Shown: in pieces, positions 36,765 to 45,508 of the stretch
Layout of the letters: each line of letters starts with the position of its first letter
Numbering within the stretch: position 1 is the first letter of the stretch
NCBI RefSeq assembly: GCF_002890895.1
Contig: NZ_POUL01000002.1
Coordinates: 124,001-188,000 of the forward strand
Reading direction: 5' to 3'
DNA from: Stutzerimonas stutzeri
GTDB taxonomy: Bacteria; Pseudomonadota; Gammaproteobacteria; Pseudomonadales; Pseudomonadaceae
Length of the DNA: 64,000 bases
Position numbers and translations under genes: made by a program
Notes under the pieces: model-generated
The model's input: the letters and a program-made list of their open reading frames with translations, nothing else
Databases searched by the model: none
Told to the model about the DNA's origin: nothing

Positions 36765-38188
36765 AGCGCCTCCCCCAGTTGCCTGAAGGCCGTAAGCGCG
36801 CGGTCACGGCTCATCGGCAGGTCGATGATAGGTGTCGGGTAATCGACGGCAGCAAACAGACCGTTGAGTTTCGCAGGGTTGTGAATCGCGCGTTTGTCCA
36901 ACTCGGCCAGCTCAGGCAGCCAACGCCGCAAGAAACGGCCGTCCGGGTCAAACTTGGCAGACTGACTGAGCGGATTGAACAGTCGGAAATAGGGCACCGA
37001 GTCGGTTCCCGTCGAGGCGCTCCACTGCCAGCCGCCATTGTTGGCTGCGAGGTCGCCGTCGATCAGGTTTTGCATGAACCACCGCTCACCTTCACGCCAG
37101 TCGATGAGCAGGTTCTTGCTCAGAAACATGGCGACGATCATGCGCAGGCGGTTATGCATCCAGCCGGTCGCCAGCAACTGGCGCATTGCCGCGTCGATGA
37201 TCGGAAAACCGGTATGGCCCTGCTGCCAGGCAGCCAGCTCATCGGGTGCGTGACGCCAGGGCAGGGCTTCGGTTTCTCGCCGGAAGCCTCGACCCATCGA
37301 GACGTGTGGATAGCCCACCAGGATATGTTTGTAGAACTCGCGCCAGAGCAGCTCATTGATCCAAGTGACGGCACCTGGATTGCCGCTGTCGTGTTCACCG
37401 CGATTTGCTCTCAGCGCAGCATGCAGACATTGCCGAGGCGAAACGACGCCGGCAGCCAGATAGGCAGAAATCTGGCTGGTACCAGGCTCGGCAGGGAAGT
37501 CACGACGCTGTTGATAGTCTGCAAGGTCGTCTTCGGCAAACTGGGCGAGGCGCAGCTGGGCGAAGTCTTCGCCTGCCGGCCACAGCGAGCGCAGATAATC
37601 GCTGGGTTGGGCGAATCCATCGACTGTCTGCGGTACCGAGTCGCTGGCAATCGGCAGCGATGCCTGGCGATCCGGAACGGGTAAACACGCGGGAAGTGAC
37701 CCTGCCAGCCGGGCATAGCACACCTTTCGAAACTGGCTGAAGACTTTGAAGTAGCCACCCGACAACGTAGTGATAGTTCCTGGTGCAAACAGCAGCTGAT
37801 CAAGGTGGCGTCGCATGCTTGTGGGTGTTTTCCGAAGCGCTTCGGCGACTGCCTCGTCACGGCGCTGCTCGTTCACTCCATACTCGTCATTGACATGCAG
37901 GGTGCCGATCTCGTGGGTGCCGCAAAGGTCGGCGATCACAGCGGGCACTGCCTGCCAGTCTTGAACGGTGCGAATCAGCAACGGAACGTTCAGTTCTGAG
38001 AGGCGTAGCGACAGCTCAGCCAGGTTGCGTAGCCAGAAATCGACCTTGCAAGGCGCATCGTCATGGGCATGCCATTGGCCCGGCGTGATCAGATAGAGCG
38101 CCACCGTGGGGCCGGAGCTCATCGCGGCTGCCAGGGCGCTGTTGTCACTGACGCGCAAGTCGGTGCGTAGCCAGAGAAGCTGGTTCAT
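36761..38188 (-). CDS. phrB: Deoxyribodipyrimidine photolyase
   Basis: 475 aa, class I CPD photolyase, which uses blue light and reduced FAD to split cyclobutane pyrimidine dimers. N-terminal antenna domain starts NQLLWLRTDLRVSDNSAL. The FAD-binding C-terminal half has WINELLWREFYKHIL, GFPIIDAAMRQLLATGWMHN and the signature WSASTGTDSVPYFRLFNP. Length is standard. Start and stop overlap the MerR and SnoaL genes by four bases each, so it is translationally coupled in an operon headed by a PplR-like box. The folE gene 9 kb away could supply the folate antenna. Confidence 0.95.
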   Translation of the reverse strand: MNQLLWLRTDLRVSDNSALAAAMSSGPTVALYLITPGQWHAHDDAPCKVDFWLRNLAELSLRLSELNVPLLIRTVQDWQAVPAVIADLCGTHEIGTLHVNDEYGVNEQRRDEAVAEALRKTPTSMRRHLDQLLFAPGTITTLSGGYFKVFSQFRKVCYARLAGSLPACLPVPDRQASLPIASDSVPQTVDGFAQPSDYLRSLWPAGEDFAQLRLAQFAEDDLADYQQRRDFPAEPGTSQISAYLAAGVVSPRQCLHAALRANRGEHDSGNPGAVTWINELLWREFYKHILVGYPHVSMGRGFRRETEALPWRHAPDELAAWQQGHTGFPIIDAAMRQLLATGWMHNRLRMIVAMFLSKNLLIDWREGERWFMQNLIDGDLAANNGGWQWSASTGTDSVPYFRLFNPLSQSAKFDPDGRFLRRWLPELAELDKRAIHNPAKLNGLFAAVDYPTPIIDLPMSRDRALTAFRQLGEAL

Positions 38189-39126
38189 TCCAGATACCCT
38201 TTAGGGTTTTCAAGCAGCGACCCAGCCTGCAGGGCTTCGAGCGCGGCGAGCGGGTCAACGGCGAGGGTCAGGCCGGGTATGTCACGCAGTTCAGCAAAGT
38301 GAATGCTGGCTGCCGGCCCCGCCAGCAGCAGCGGCATGTTTTCCGGGTCGGCCAGCCGGGGCAGATGCCGCTTGAGGTAGCCGCTGTCCAGTGACTGGCT
38401 GGCATACAGCAGCAGACCCCGCGGCTTGATTCGCTCCAGGGCCAGTGGCAGTTCCGCCAGTGGTACAGACCACTCGATCACCTCGGCAGCGCAACCTGCA
38501 CTGGACACCAGCCAGGCGCTGAGCCACAGCCCCGGATCGAAGCGCTGATCGCACAGGGTCGTCAACAGCAGCGGTGCGCCGCCATGCTGACGGTTGCTGT
38601 GATAGATGCGAGTGCCGAGTTTGGTTCGCAGCCACGAACAGAACAATCCACGCTCGACTTCTGCGCCGAAAGAGCTGGTCCAACGTTGTTCGAGGCTCAG
38701 CAGCAGTGGCAGCAACAGGTGCTTGCACAAGGTCAATGGCGGATACAGCGAAAGCGCACGGTTGAAACTGTCGTCGAGCTGTCGTTCGGAGAGTTCGGTG
38801 ACGGCCAGGAATATCTGGTCATGCAGACCGCCCCATGGGCTGTGCTCGTTCAGATTGAGACTCTGGCGAGCATCCAGCAACTGCTTGACCTGGCCGACGG
38901 CTACACCCCGATTCAGCCATTTGAGAATGCTCTGGATCCGCCTGACGTGGCTGTCGTCATAGAGCCGATGGCCCTTGGGTGTGCGACGCGGCACGATCAG
39001 CCCGTAGCGCCGTTCCCAGGCCCGCAGCGTGACCGGATTGACGCCGGTGACGCGCGCAACTTCCCTGATCGGGAACCAGCCGTCTTCACGGCTCAGATCG
39101 ATGTCGTCATCAACAGTCAGGGTCAT
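38185..39126 (-). CDS. MerR-family light-response regulator, class II LitR (PplR type)
   Basis: 313 aa. The N-terminal winged helix reads FPIREVARVTGVNPVTLRAW then ERRYGLI, the LitR/CarH type. The C-terminal 200 residues match the CarH layout but lack the DxHxxG cobalamin-binding motif, so it belongs with B12-independent class II LitR proteins (PplR of P. putida). In that species these regulators control photolyase, folE and other light-induced genes with short LOV proteins. It sits between rudS and phrB and overlaps both transcripts' ends, so it is probably autoregulated from the box at 40112. The ATG at 39126 overlaps the rudS stop region. Confidence 0.85.
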   Translation of the reverse strand: MTLTVDDDIDLSREDGWFPIREVARVTGVNPVTLRAWERRYGLIVPRRTPKGHRLYDDSHVRRIQSILKWLNRGVAVGQVKQLLDARQSLNLNEHSPWGGLHDQIFLAVTELSERQLDDSFNRALSLYPPLTLCKHLLLPLLLSLEQRWTSSFGAEVERGLFCSWLRTKLGTRIYHSNRQHGGAPLLLTTLCDQRFDPGLWLSAWLVSSAGCAAEVIEWSVPLAELPLALERIKPRGLLLYASQSLDSGYLKRHLPRLADPENMPLLLAGPAASIHFAELRDIPGLTLAVDPLAALEALQAGSLLENPKGYLE

Positions 39127-39128
39127 GT

Positions 39129-40091
39129 CTAGATGCCGTTGCGCAGGCTGAGGTCTTCGGGGTGCGGCTGCAGATATACCTGGCTGGCCACATAGCGATC
39201 CGGATGACGGCGGAAGTGATGCTTGAGCAATGTCATCGGTACGACGAGCGGCACGATGCCCTCGCGGTATTGGCTGATAAGGCGTTGCAGTTCCTGCTTG
39301 TCGTCGCCGCAAAGATCGTTCTTCAAGTACCCGCTCAGGTGCTGCAGCACATTGCTGTGGGTGCCGCGCGATGCGGTGGTCTTGAGCGCGGCCATCAGCT
39401 GGCTGAAGTAGATCGGTGCGAACTCATCGAGCGGCTTTATGCCCACCGTTGCGACCATCCGGCCGAGGGCTTTGTATTGCCCAGGGTTGGTCGCCATCAG
39501 CTGATACTTGTGACGCGAGTGAAATTCGACCAGTGCCTTGCGGGTAAGCCCGGCTTCGAGCAAACGCTGCCATTCGGCGTAGGCAAAGATTCTTGTGAGG
39601 AAATTTTCTCGCAGTACGGGGTCGTTCAGCCGACCGTCTTCCTCGATGGGCAGGTCCGGTCGCGCTTCCATCAGCGCATGGGCAAACAGGCCGGTGCCGC
39701 CGCCGTCGATAGGATGCCCATTGGCTTGGTAGACCTTGACCCGTTCCATCCCGCAGGAGGGGGATTTCTGCATCAGGATATAGCCGCTGATATCGCTCAG
39801 TTCGCGAGCGATCTGCTTGCCGTATGCAGTCAGGGCTTCGCTTACGTCCAGCTCCGGGTGCACGGTGCCCACTGCACGAGGGCTATCGGGATCACCGACC
39901 AGGCGGATTGGCTCACGTGGCGTGCCGAGACCTATGGCGACCTCAGGGCAGACCGGCACGAATTCGAAATGCCTGGCCAACGTTTCGCTGCATAGGCGCG
40001 ATTCCTTATGGCCGCCATTGAAACGCACCGGGCTGCCCAGCAGACAGGCACTGATACCGACTTTGATAGGGGAACGAGAGCTATTAGGCAT
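39129..40091 (-). CDS. rudS: DUF523-DUF1722 protein, tRNA 4-thiouridine desulfidase (RudS type)
   Basis: 320 aa. The N-terminal DUF523 (TudS) domain spans residues 8-150, with Cys16 (ISACLLG), Cys48 (VPVCPEVAIG) and Cys113 (KSPSCG) as likely ligands of a [4Fe-4S] cluster. The C-terminal DUF1722 (YbgA) domain spans about 190-305 (FHSRHKYQLMATNPGQY). Fused proteins of this type in P. putida were described as RNA-specific uridine desulfidases (RudS) that remove sulfur from 4-thiouridine in tRNA. As 4-thiouridine is the near-UV chromophore in tRNA, this fits photoprotection. It is the first gene of the operon behind a PplR-like box. The ATG at 40091 is preceded by GAGG. Confidence 0.85.
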   Translation of the reverse strand: MPNSSRSPIKVGISACLLGSPVRFNGGHKESRLCSETLARHFEFVPVCPEVAIGLGTPREPIRLVGDPDSPRAVGTVHPELDVSEALTAYGKQIARELSDISGYILMQKSPSCGMERVKVYQANGHPIDGGGTGLFAHALMEARPDLPIEEDGRLNDPVLRENFLTRIFAYAEWQRLLEAGLTRKALVEFHSRHKYQLMATNPGQYKALGRMVATVGIKPLDEFAPIYFSQLMAALKTTASRGTHSNVLQHLSGYLKNDLCGDDKQELQRLISQYREGIVPLVVPMTLLKHHFRRHPDRYVASQVYLQPHPEDLSLRNGI

Positions 40092-40111
40092 GTGATCGAC
40101 CTCGCTGCACT

Positions 40112-40135
40112 TGTACAGGTAAGGTTTTCTGTACA
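40112..40135 (-). promoter_or_regulatory. PplR-type light-response box before rudS-pplR-phrB
   Basis: TGTACA (40112-40117), 12 bases, TGTACA (40130-40135): an exact match to the published P. putida PplR1 consensus T(G/A)TACA-N12-TGTA(C/T)A. It ends 21 bases upstream of the rudS start. Confidence 0.8.
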
Positions 40136-40161
40136 ATATGAGGCCATCATAAGTGGTTACT

Positions 40162-40186
40162 TGTACAAGTCAATACTGCATGTACA
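40162..40186 (-). promoter_or_regulatory. Second pair of TGTACA half-sites with 13-base spacing
   Basis: TGTACA at 40162-40167 and at 40181-40186, separated by 13 instead of 12 bases. It lies 26 bases from the exact box, towards the gene for the Trp-rich protein. It may be an auxiliary site. Confidence 0.5.
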
Positions 40187-40228
40187 AGATTCCGTGAGAC
40201 AGCTGATGCTGCCTGCTAAGCGCCTACT

Positions 40229-40444
40229 TTAACGCCACCCGAACAGCCATTGCTGATCGTCGCGCAGGACCTGCCAGTCGATCCACTGGCTTCGTTGAGT
40301 GAGGACAGCCTGAAGCTCAACTTGCAGCAGAACTCCGTTTTCATCCCGTAACAGCTCCGTGATGAGGAAGTGCTTTTCCTTTTTTTGGGGCGTAGTGGAC
40401 GTCCACTTGGAAAGCAGCAGTTTGTCTGGATTGAATCGATTCAT
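40229..40444 (-). CDS. Small Trp-rich protein, TIGR02450 family
   Basis: 71 aa. Reads MNRFNPDKLLLSKWTSTTP then KHFLITELL and ends QWIDWQVLRDDQQWLFGWR, the pattern of the TIGR02450 family of small Trp-rich proteins. No function is established. It lies between two light-type promoters: its own start faces the box at 40530 and the gene end faces rudS. The ATG at 40444 has no strong ribosome-binding site; a frame from 40480 would add 12 residues. Expression in the light regulon is inferred from position. Confidence 0.8.
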   Translation of the reverse strand: MNRFNPDKLLLSKWTSTTPQKKEKHFLITELLRDENGVLLQVELQAVLTQRSQWIDWQVLRDDQQWLFGWR

Positions 40445-40529
40445 AACGACCGGACACCGGAAAAAGACTGAAAAGAGCATTGGCAGCCTGTTGAGTAGTT
40501 GTACATAGACTACGCTTGCATTACCAAGT

Positions 40530-40553
40530 TATACAGCATTTGATTTCTGTATA
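40530..40553. promoter_or_regulatory. PplR-type light-response box in the divergent promoter of the Trp-rich protein and epimerase-hemH
   Basis: TATACA (40530-40535), 12 bases, TGTATA (40548-40553): an exact fit to T(G/A)TACA-N12-TGTA(C/T)A. A single TGTACA also occurs at 40500-40505. The box lies 72 bases before the epimerase start and 86 bases before the Trp-rich protein start, so it could serve both directions. Confidence 0.75.
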
Positions 40554-40624
40554 GGTGTAACATCAGAATGTAGCAGCCCGCTGAGTCATCGGTGCGGGCC
40601 CACAGCTGAGATGCGGAGGCTGCA

Positions 40625-41524
40625 ATGAACATATTGCTCACCGGCGGGACTGGCCTGATTGGTCAGGCGCTGTGTAAACACTGGTTGCCACAGGGGCATC
40701 GGCTCTGGGTCTGGAGTCGGTCACCCGAGCAGGTTGCGGAGCGTTGCGGCGAGTCGGTAAAAGGCATTGGCGAGCTTCGCGAACTGGACCAGGTCCAGCT
40801 CGATGCAGTTATCAATCTGGCAGGTGCACCGATTGCCGATCGGCCTTGGACCAAGTCCCGTCGTTTGCTGCTGTGGAACAGTCGCATCAAATTGACCGAG
40901 CAGCTGGTGGAATGGCTTGCAACACGGCAGCAGAAACCCAGTGTGCTGATTTCCGGCTCGGCGGTCGGTTGGTATGGCGACGGTGGTGAGCGGGAACTGA
41001 GCGAGGACGACAGTCCGGTTACCAACGATTTCGCTAGCCAGCTGTGTGCTGCGTGGGAAGAGAGTGCCATGCGAGCGGAGTCGTTGGGCATTCGCGTGGT
41101 CCTGATCCGGACCGGCTTGGTGTTGGCACCTCAAGGCGGCTTTCTGCAACGTCTCAGGCCGCTGTTCGCGCTTGGGCTTGGCGGCAGACAGGGCAATGGC
41201 CGTCAGTGGATGCCTTGGATTCACATAGACGATCAGATCGGCCTGATAGATTTTCTGTTTCACCAGCCCGAAGCAGGCGGCCCCTACAATGCGTGCGCAC
41301 CACAGCCGGCACGCAATGCCGAGTTTGCTAAAGCCTTCGCAGCGAGCATGGGGCGTCCGGCAATACTGCCGGTGCCTGCGCTGGCCTTGAAGGTCGGTTT
41401 GGGCGAACTTTCCGGGCTGATCCTTGGCGGACAAAAAGTGCGACCGTTGCGATTGCAGGTCGCAGGATTTCAGTTTCGTTTCGTGACATTGGATGCGGCA
41501 TTGGCAGACCTGCGCAAGGCGTGA
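40625..41524 (+). CDS. TIGR01777-family NAD(P)-binding epimerase (YfcH-like)
   Basis: 299 aa extended SDR. The dinucleotide site is TGGTGLIGQAL; further family features are NLAGAPIADRPWT, SGSAVGWYGDGGERELSED (with the active-site Tyr) and the C-terminal DUF1731 region starting around VPALALKVGLGELSGLILGGQKV. The substrate is unknown. It is preceded by a PplR-like box and followed after 71 bases by ferrochelatase, so both may be light-induced together. The start ATG has GGAGG-like sequence (GCGGAGGCTGCA) upstream. Confidence 0.88.
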   Translation: MNILLTGGTGLIGQALCKHWLPQGHRLWVWSRSPEQVAERCGESVKGIGELRELDQVQLDAVINLAGAPIADRPWTKSRRLLLWNSRIKLTEQLVEWLATRQQKPSVLISGSAVGWYGDGGERELSEDDSPVTNDFASQLCAAWEESAMRAESLGIRVVLIRTGLVLAPQGGFLQRLRPLFALGLGGRQGNGRQWMPWIHIDDQIGLIDFLFHQPEAGGPYNACAPQPARNAEFAKAFAASMGRPAILPVPALALKVGLGELSGLILGGQKVRPLRLQVAGFQFRFVTLDAALADLRKA

Positions 41525-41595
41525 CCGCTGTGTGAAAATAGCGTCGCGACCCAGGGGTGCGGCGCGATCCATTAAATCAGTAGTTGGAAATGTGC

Positions 41596-42621
41596 ATGTC
41601 CGAGCAGGCGTTGTTGTTGGTCAATCTGGGTTCTCCGGCGTCCACCGAAGTGGCCGATGTTCGCCGCTATCTCAATCAGTTTCTGATGGACCCATATGTC
41701 ATCGACCTGCCTTGGCCCGTTCGCCGGCTGCTGGTCTCGCTCATCCTGATCAAGCGCCCGGAACAGTCGGCACATGCCTACGCGTCCATCTGGTGGCCGG
41801 AAGGATCACCTCTGGTGGTGCTGAGCCAACGCCTGGCCGACGCTGTTCGGCCGTATTGGAAAGAGGGCCCGGTCGAGCTGGCGATGCGCTATGGCGAACT
41901 GTCCATTGAGCGCTCGCTCTTGAAATTGGCAGGGCAGGGCATCAGGCAGGTCACTCTGGCGCCGCTGTATCCACAATTCGCGGACAGCACCACGACCACC
42001 GTCATTGAAGAGGCACGGCGGGTGATTCGCGAACGCGGCCTCGACATTCAGCTGTCCATTCTGCAGCCGTTTTTCGACCAGCCGGAATATCTCGAGGCGT
42101 TGGTTGCGAGTGTTCAACCGCACCTGGAACAATCGTTCGACCACCTTCTGCTGAGCTATCACGGCTTGCCTGAGCGGCATTTGCGCAAGACGGATCCGAC
42201 CGGCGCGCATTGCCTGAAAACCGATGATTGCTGCCAGCGTGCCGAAGGCGCGGTGCTCGCCAGCTGCTACCGCGCGCAGTGCATTCAGAGCGCAGCGGCA
42301 TTTGCCGAGCGTGCCGGCTTGCAACCCGAACAGTGGTCGGTGTCATTCCAGTCACGACTGGGGCGTGCCAAGTGGATCGAGCCCTATACCGAGGCGCAGC
42401 TGGAAGAGCTGGCGGCCAGAGGCGTGAAGAAGTTGCTGGTGATGTGCCCGGCGTTCGTGTCTGACTGCATCGAAACGCTTGAGGAAATCGGTGATCGAGG
42501 CCGCGAACAGTTCGTTGCGGCTGGTGGTACGGATCTACAGCTGGTCCCTTGCCTGAATACCCATGAGCAGTGGGTGCAGGCGCTGGCCACCCTGTGTCGC
42601 CGGGCCCCGCTGGCGCTGTAA
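41596..42621 (+). CDS. hemH: Ferrochelatase
   Basis: 341 aa, inserting ferrous iron into protoporphyrin IX, the last step of heme synthesis. Begins [16 protein letters not shown]; the conserved SYHGLPERH contains the active-site His, and [19 protein letters not shown] carries the conserved acidic residues. Starts at 41596 by family alignment; an ATG four codons earlier exists. Placement in a light-response cluster makes sense because free protoporphyrin is a photosensitiser. It converges with the GGDEF-EAL gene at a shared hairpin. Confidence 0.93.
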   Translation: MSEQALLLVNLGSPASTEVADVRRYLNQFLMDPYVIDLPWPVRRLLVSLILIKRPEQSAHAYASIWWPEGSPLVVLSQRLADAVRPYWKEGPVELAMRYGELSIERSLLKLAGQGIRQVTLAPLYPQFADSTTTTVIEEARRVIRERGLDIQLSILQPFFDQPEYLEALVASVQPHLEQSFDHLLLSYHGLPERHLRKTDPTGAHCLKTDDCCQRAEGAVLASCYRAQCIQSAAAFAERAGLQPEQWSVSFQSRLGRAKWIEPYTEAQLEELAARGVKKLLVMCPAFVSDCIETLEEIGDRGREQFVAAGGTDLQLVPCLNTHEQWVQALATLCRRAPLAL

Positions 42622-42633
42622 GCGGTCCATCTC

Positions 42634-42665
42634 GGCGTGAGGTAAGCGAATGCGACCCTCACGCC
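42634..42665. terminator. Hairpin between convergent hemH and GGDEF-EAL genes
   Basis: GGCGTGAGG (42634-42642) and CCTCACGCC (42657-42665) form a perfect nine-base stem lying just after hemH and overlapping the end of the opposite gene. No U-tract on either side, so termination is tentative. Confidence 0.5.
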
Positions 42666-45355
42666 ACGGGGTCGAGCTCCAGTGCTTCGAACGCTTCTAG
42701 CGGCACGGGACGGCTGAACAGATAACCCTGGAACATGTCGCAACCATTGGCGACCAACAGTGACCGCTGCTCTTCCGTCTCGACCCCTTCGGCGATCACT
42801 TCCAGATTGAGCCCGGAGGCAAGAGCGCAGGTGGCACGGATGATGGTCTGGCTGCTGACGTCATCGACCAGCTGACGAACGAACGACTGGTCGATTTTCA
42901 GTTGGTCGAGCGGCAACCGCTGTAGGTAGGCCATGGACGAATAACCTGTGCCGAAGTCGTCGATCGAGAACCGAATGCCGTGCTGCTTCAGCGTCCTCAT
43001 TCGAACTACCGCTTCTTCCATATCATCGAGCAACAGGGATTCGGTAATTTCAAGCTTGAGCAGTCGCGGATTGGCACCGGTGCGTTCGAGCAACGCGAGC
43101 ACACGATCAACGAAGTCGGCCTGATAGAGCAGGCTTGCACTCAAGTTGACGGCAAGCGTCAGTGTCGCCCAGCGTGGCTGTTTGGCCCAAGCGGCGAGCT
43201 GTTCGCAGGCCTGGGTGAGCACCACGAAATCCAATGTCTCGATCAGTCCGGCCCTTTCGGCCGGCCCGATGAAGTGGAACGGGCTGAGCAAGCCGCGTTG
43301 CGGATGCTGCCAGCGAACCAGAACTTCAGCACCGACGATCCCACGATGGCGTTCAATTTGGGGCTGGAAATGAATCACGAACTCGCCGGCTGTCAGGCCG
43401 CGGCGGATTTCGTCTTCCAAGCGCAGGCGTTCTTGTACAGCCTGCTGCATGCGCGGGTCGAAGAAGCGCAGGGCGTTCTTGCCGGCCTGTTTGGCTTCGT
43501 ACATCGACATGTCGGCGCGCTTCATCAGCTCTTCAGCGTCCCCGTCATTGCTGTTCAGCAATACCACACCGATGCTGGCGCTGCTGTGCAGCAGCAGGGC
43601 GCCCAGTCGGTAAGGCTGACCCAATGCCGACAGAATCCTTTCGCCTATCTGCTCGGCCTGGGCTGCTGCGTATTCCGCCTTGGCATCCAGATCTTCGAGC
43701 ATGACCACGAATTCGTCGCCGCCGAGGCGGGCAACGGTGTTGATGCCACGGACCTCACCGCTCAGGCGTTCGGCCACCATGCAGAGCAATTGGTCGCCGG
43801 CCTGGTGGCCATGAAGATCATTGATGTTTTTGAAGTTATCCAGATCGATGAACATCAGCGCGCCGTAATGCTGGCTGCGTACAGTGGCTGCCAGGGCCTG
43901 CTTGAGGCGATCGAGCAACAGGCGACGGTTGGGCAGGCCGCTCAGGGGGTCGTAAAAAGCGAGGTTATGAATGCGTTCTTCGGCTTGCTTGCGTTCGGTA
44001 ATGTCGGTGAAGGCCGCCACGTAGTTGGACACAGCGCCCTGAGCGTCGAGCACGGTGCTGATCGACAGCCACTCGGGGTATACCTCGCCAGTCTTGCGGC
44101 GGTTCCAGATCTCGCCCTGCCACGCCCCTGTCTGCTGGATACTGCGCCACATGGTCAGGTAGAAATCGGGCGCGTGGCGACCGGAGGCGAGCAGGCGCGT
44201 GTCTTGTCCGATGGCCTCGTCTGCGCTGTAGCCGCTGATCTCGGTGAATGCCTGGTTAACCTGCAGAATGCGGTTCTTGGCGTCGGTGATGATCATGCCC
44301 TGCTGGGATTCGAAGGCGATTGCGGCGATGCGACGCTCCTGTTCGGCTTTGGCACGCTCGCTGATGTCACGGCTCAAACACACCACGGCTGGCTTGTACG
44401 GTTGCGCCAGTGGCAGGCGCTGGGCGCGTACTTCGAATATCTTCAAGCCGTTTGCGGTCTGGATAGAATATTCAAGCAGGCCGGGTGTGCCGCTTGAAAG
44501 TGTGTCACGAATCAGTTCGCGGAAGCGTTCTGCCTGGATGGGAGGGAGCACATCATCCACAGTCTTACCGATCAGGTTTTGGCTGCCTCCTTGAAGCAGC
44601 GACGAGTCGTTGGCGATCACCTCCAGGTAGCGACCGTCCTCATCAAGCACCAACAGCACGTCGGGGATCGCCTGAGTGATCGCCCTCAAACGTGCCTCAC
44701 TGAGATGCATCGCACGTTCGATCTGGTCGCGTCTGAGCAGATCAGCCAATAGCAGACCTAATAGCATTACCGCTGTTGGCAGCACCAGCAACATGGGCAC
44801 CGCAACCTGCTCGAGTGTAGGTGCGACAAGTTGAGCCGGTAACAACAACAGTGAGGCTACGACACCGCCATGCAGGACCAGGCCAAAGATCAGCAATTGC
44901 CAGCTGCCGACGGCGATCTGGCCGCGGCGATGGAAATGACGGTAGGCAAGTCCCAGGGCGATGGGTAGCAGTACGTTGATCAACCCGACCCAGACGCCTA
45001 CGCCACCCACCCACAGCCGATACGCGCCGGCAACCAGACCCGCGATACCCGCGGCGATCGGGCCTCCAAACAAGGCCGCCATGCTCAGCACAACAGTGCG
45101 CGCATCGAAGATGACACCGTCCTGGACGGATATGGGCATCAGCATGCCAACGATGCAGGCTCCGCCGAACCAGATGCCGGCCGTGCATTGCGCCCATATC
45201 TGGTGGCTCTGGCCCCAATGACGCGCGGTAACCGATAGCAGCCAGCAAAGCGCAAGCAGCACCGTTGCGTTTTCAACGAAAGCGTAGGAAGTCAAAGAAG
45301 CGGACCTGAATTCAGCCGCCGTCCAAGTTGGCGGGAATGTAATGGCAGATGGCAA
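42659..45355 (-). CDS. Membrane PAS-PAS-GGDEF-EAL protein with LytS-like sensor domain
   Basis: Up to 898 aa. The first 200 residues hold about six hydrophobic segments of the 5TM-LytS type (DARTVVLSMAALFGGPIAAG). Two PAS domains follow (around 215-330 and 345-460), then GGDEF intact in VARLGGDEFVVML and an EAL domain in which the signature is EVL (GAEVLVRWQHP), a tolerated variant. The I-site is degenerate: RGIN instead of RxxD, so product inhibition may be lost. The annotated start is a TTG at 45355; another TTG at 45295 has AGG upstream and may be the true one. It lies between hemH and the LOV gene. Confidence 0.88.
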   Translation of the reverse strand: MPSAITFPPTWTAAEFRSASLTSYAFVENATVLLALCWLLSVTARHWGQSHQIWAQCTAGIWFGGACIVGMLMPISVQDGVIFDARTVVLSMAALFGGPIAAGIAGLVAGAYRLWVGGVGVWVGLINVLLPIALGLAYRHFHRRGQIAVGSWQLLIFGLVLHGGVVASLLLLPAQLVAPTLEQVAVPMLLVLPTAVMLLGLLLADLLRRDQIERAMHLSEARLRAITQAIPDVLLVLDEDGRYLEVIANDSSLLQGGSQNLIGKTVDDVLPPIQAERFRELIRDTLSSGTPGLLEYSIQTANGLKIFEVRAQRLPLAQPYKPAVVCLSRDISERAKAEQERRIAAIAFESQQGMIITDAKNRILQVNQAFTEISGYSADEAIGQDTRLLASGRHAPDFYLTMWRSIQQTGAWQGEIWNRRKTGEVYPEWLSISTVLDAQGAVSNYVAAFTDITERKQAEERIHNLAFYDPLSGLPNRRLLLDRLKQALAATVRSQHYGALMFIDLDNFKNINDLHGHQAGDQLLCMVAERLSGEVRGINTVARLGGDEFVVMLEDLDAKAEYAAAQAEQIGERILSALGQPYRLGALLLHSSASIGVVLLNSNDGDAEELMKRADMSMYEAKQAGKNALRFFDPRMQQAVQERLRLEDEIRRGLTAGEFVIHFQPQIERHRGIVGAEVLVRWQHPQRGLLSPFHFIGPAERAGLIETLDFVVLTQACEQLAAWAKQPRWATLTLAVNLSASLLYQADFVDRVLALLERTGANPRLLKLEITESLLLDDMEEAVVRMRTLKQHGIRFSIDDFGTGYSSMAYLQRLPLDQLKIDQSFVRQLVDDVSSQTIIRATCALASGLNLEVIAEGVETEEQRSLLVANGCDMFQGYLFSRPVPLEAFEALELDPVA

Positions 45356-45508
45356 TTATTCGTGTTTTCCCAGCAGTCTGCATCAATAAATGCACTTTCT
45401 GGTCACAAGTGTTGCCGCGACTTCAGGCTGAAGCGCCTACCAGCCTTATCGGCAGCCCTGATGAAGGCTGAAGTGCCACGGAGCACAGGCCGACATGCGG
45501 CACACTGG

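Noticed and set aside
42980..44497. 505-codon plus-strand open frame
   Set aside because: Antisense to the LytS-PAS-GGDEF-EAL gene, with no recognisable product or ribosome-binding site.
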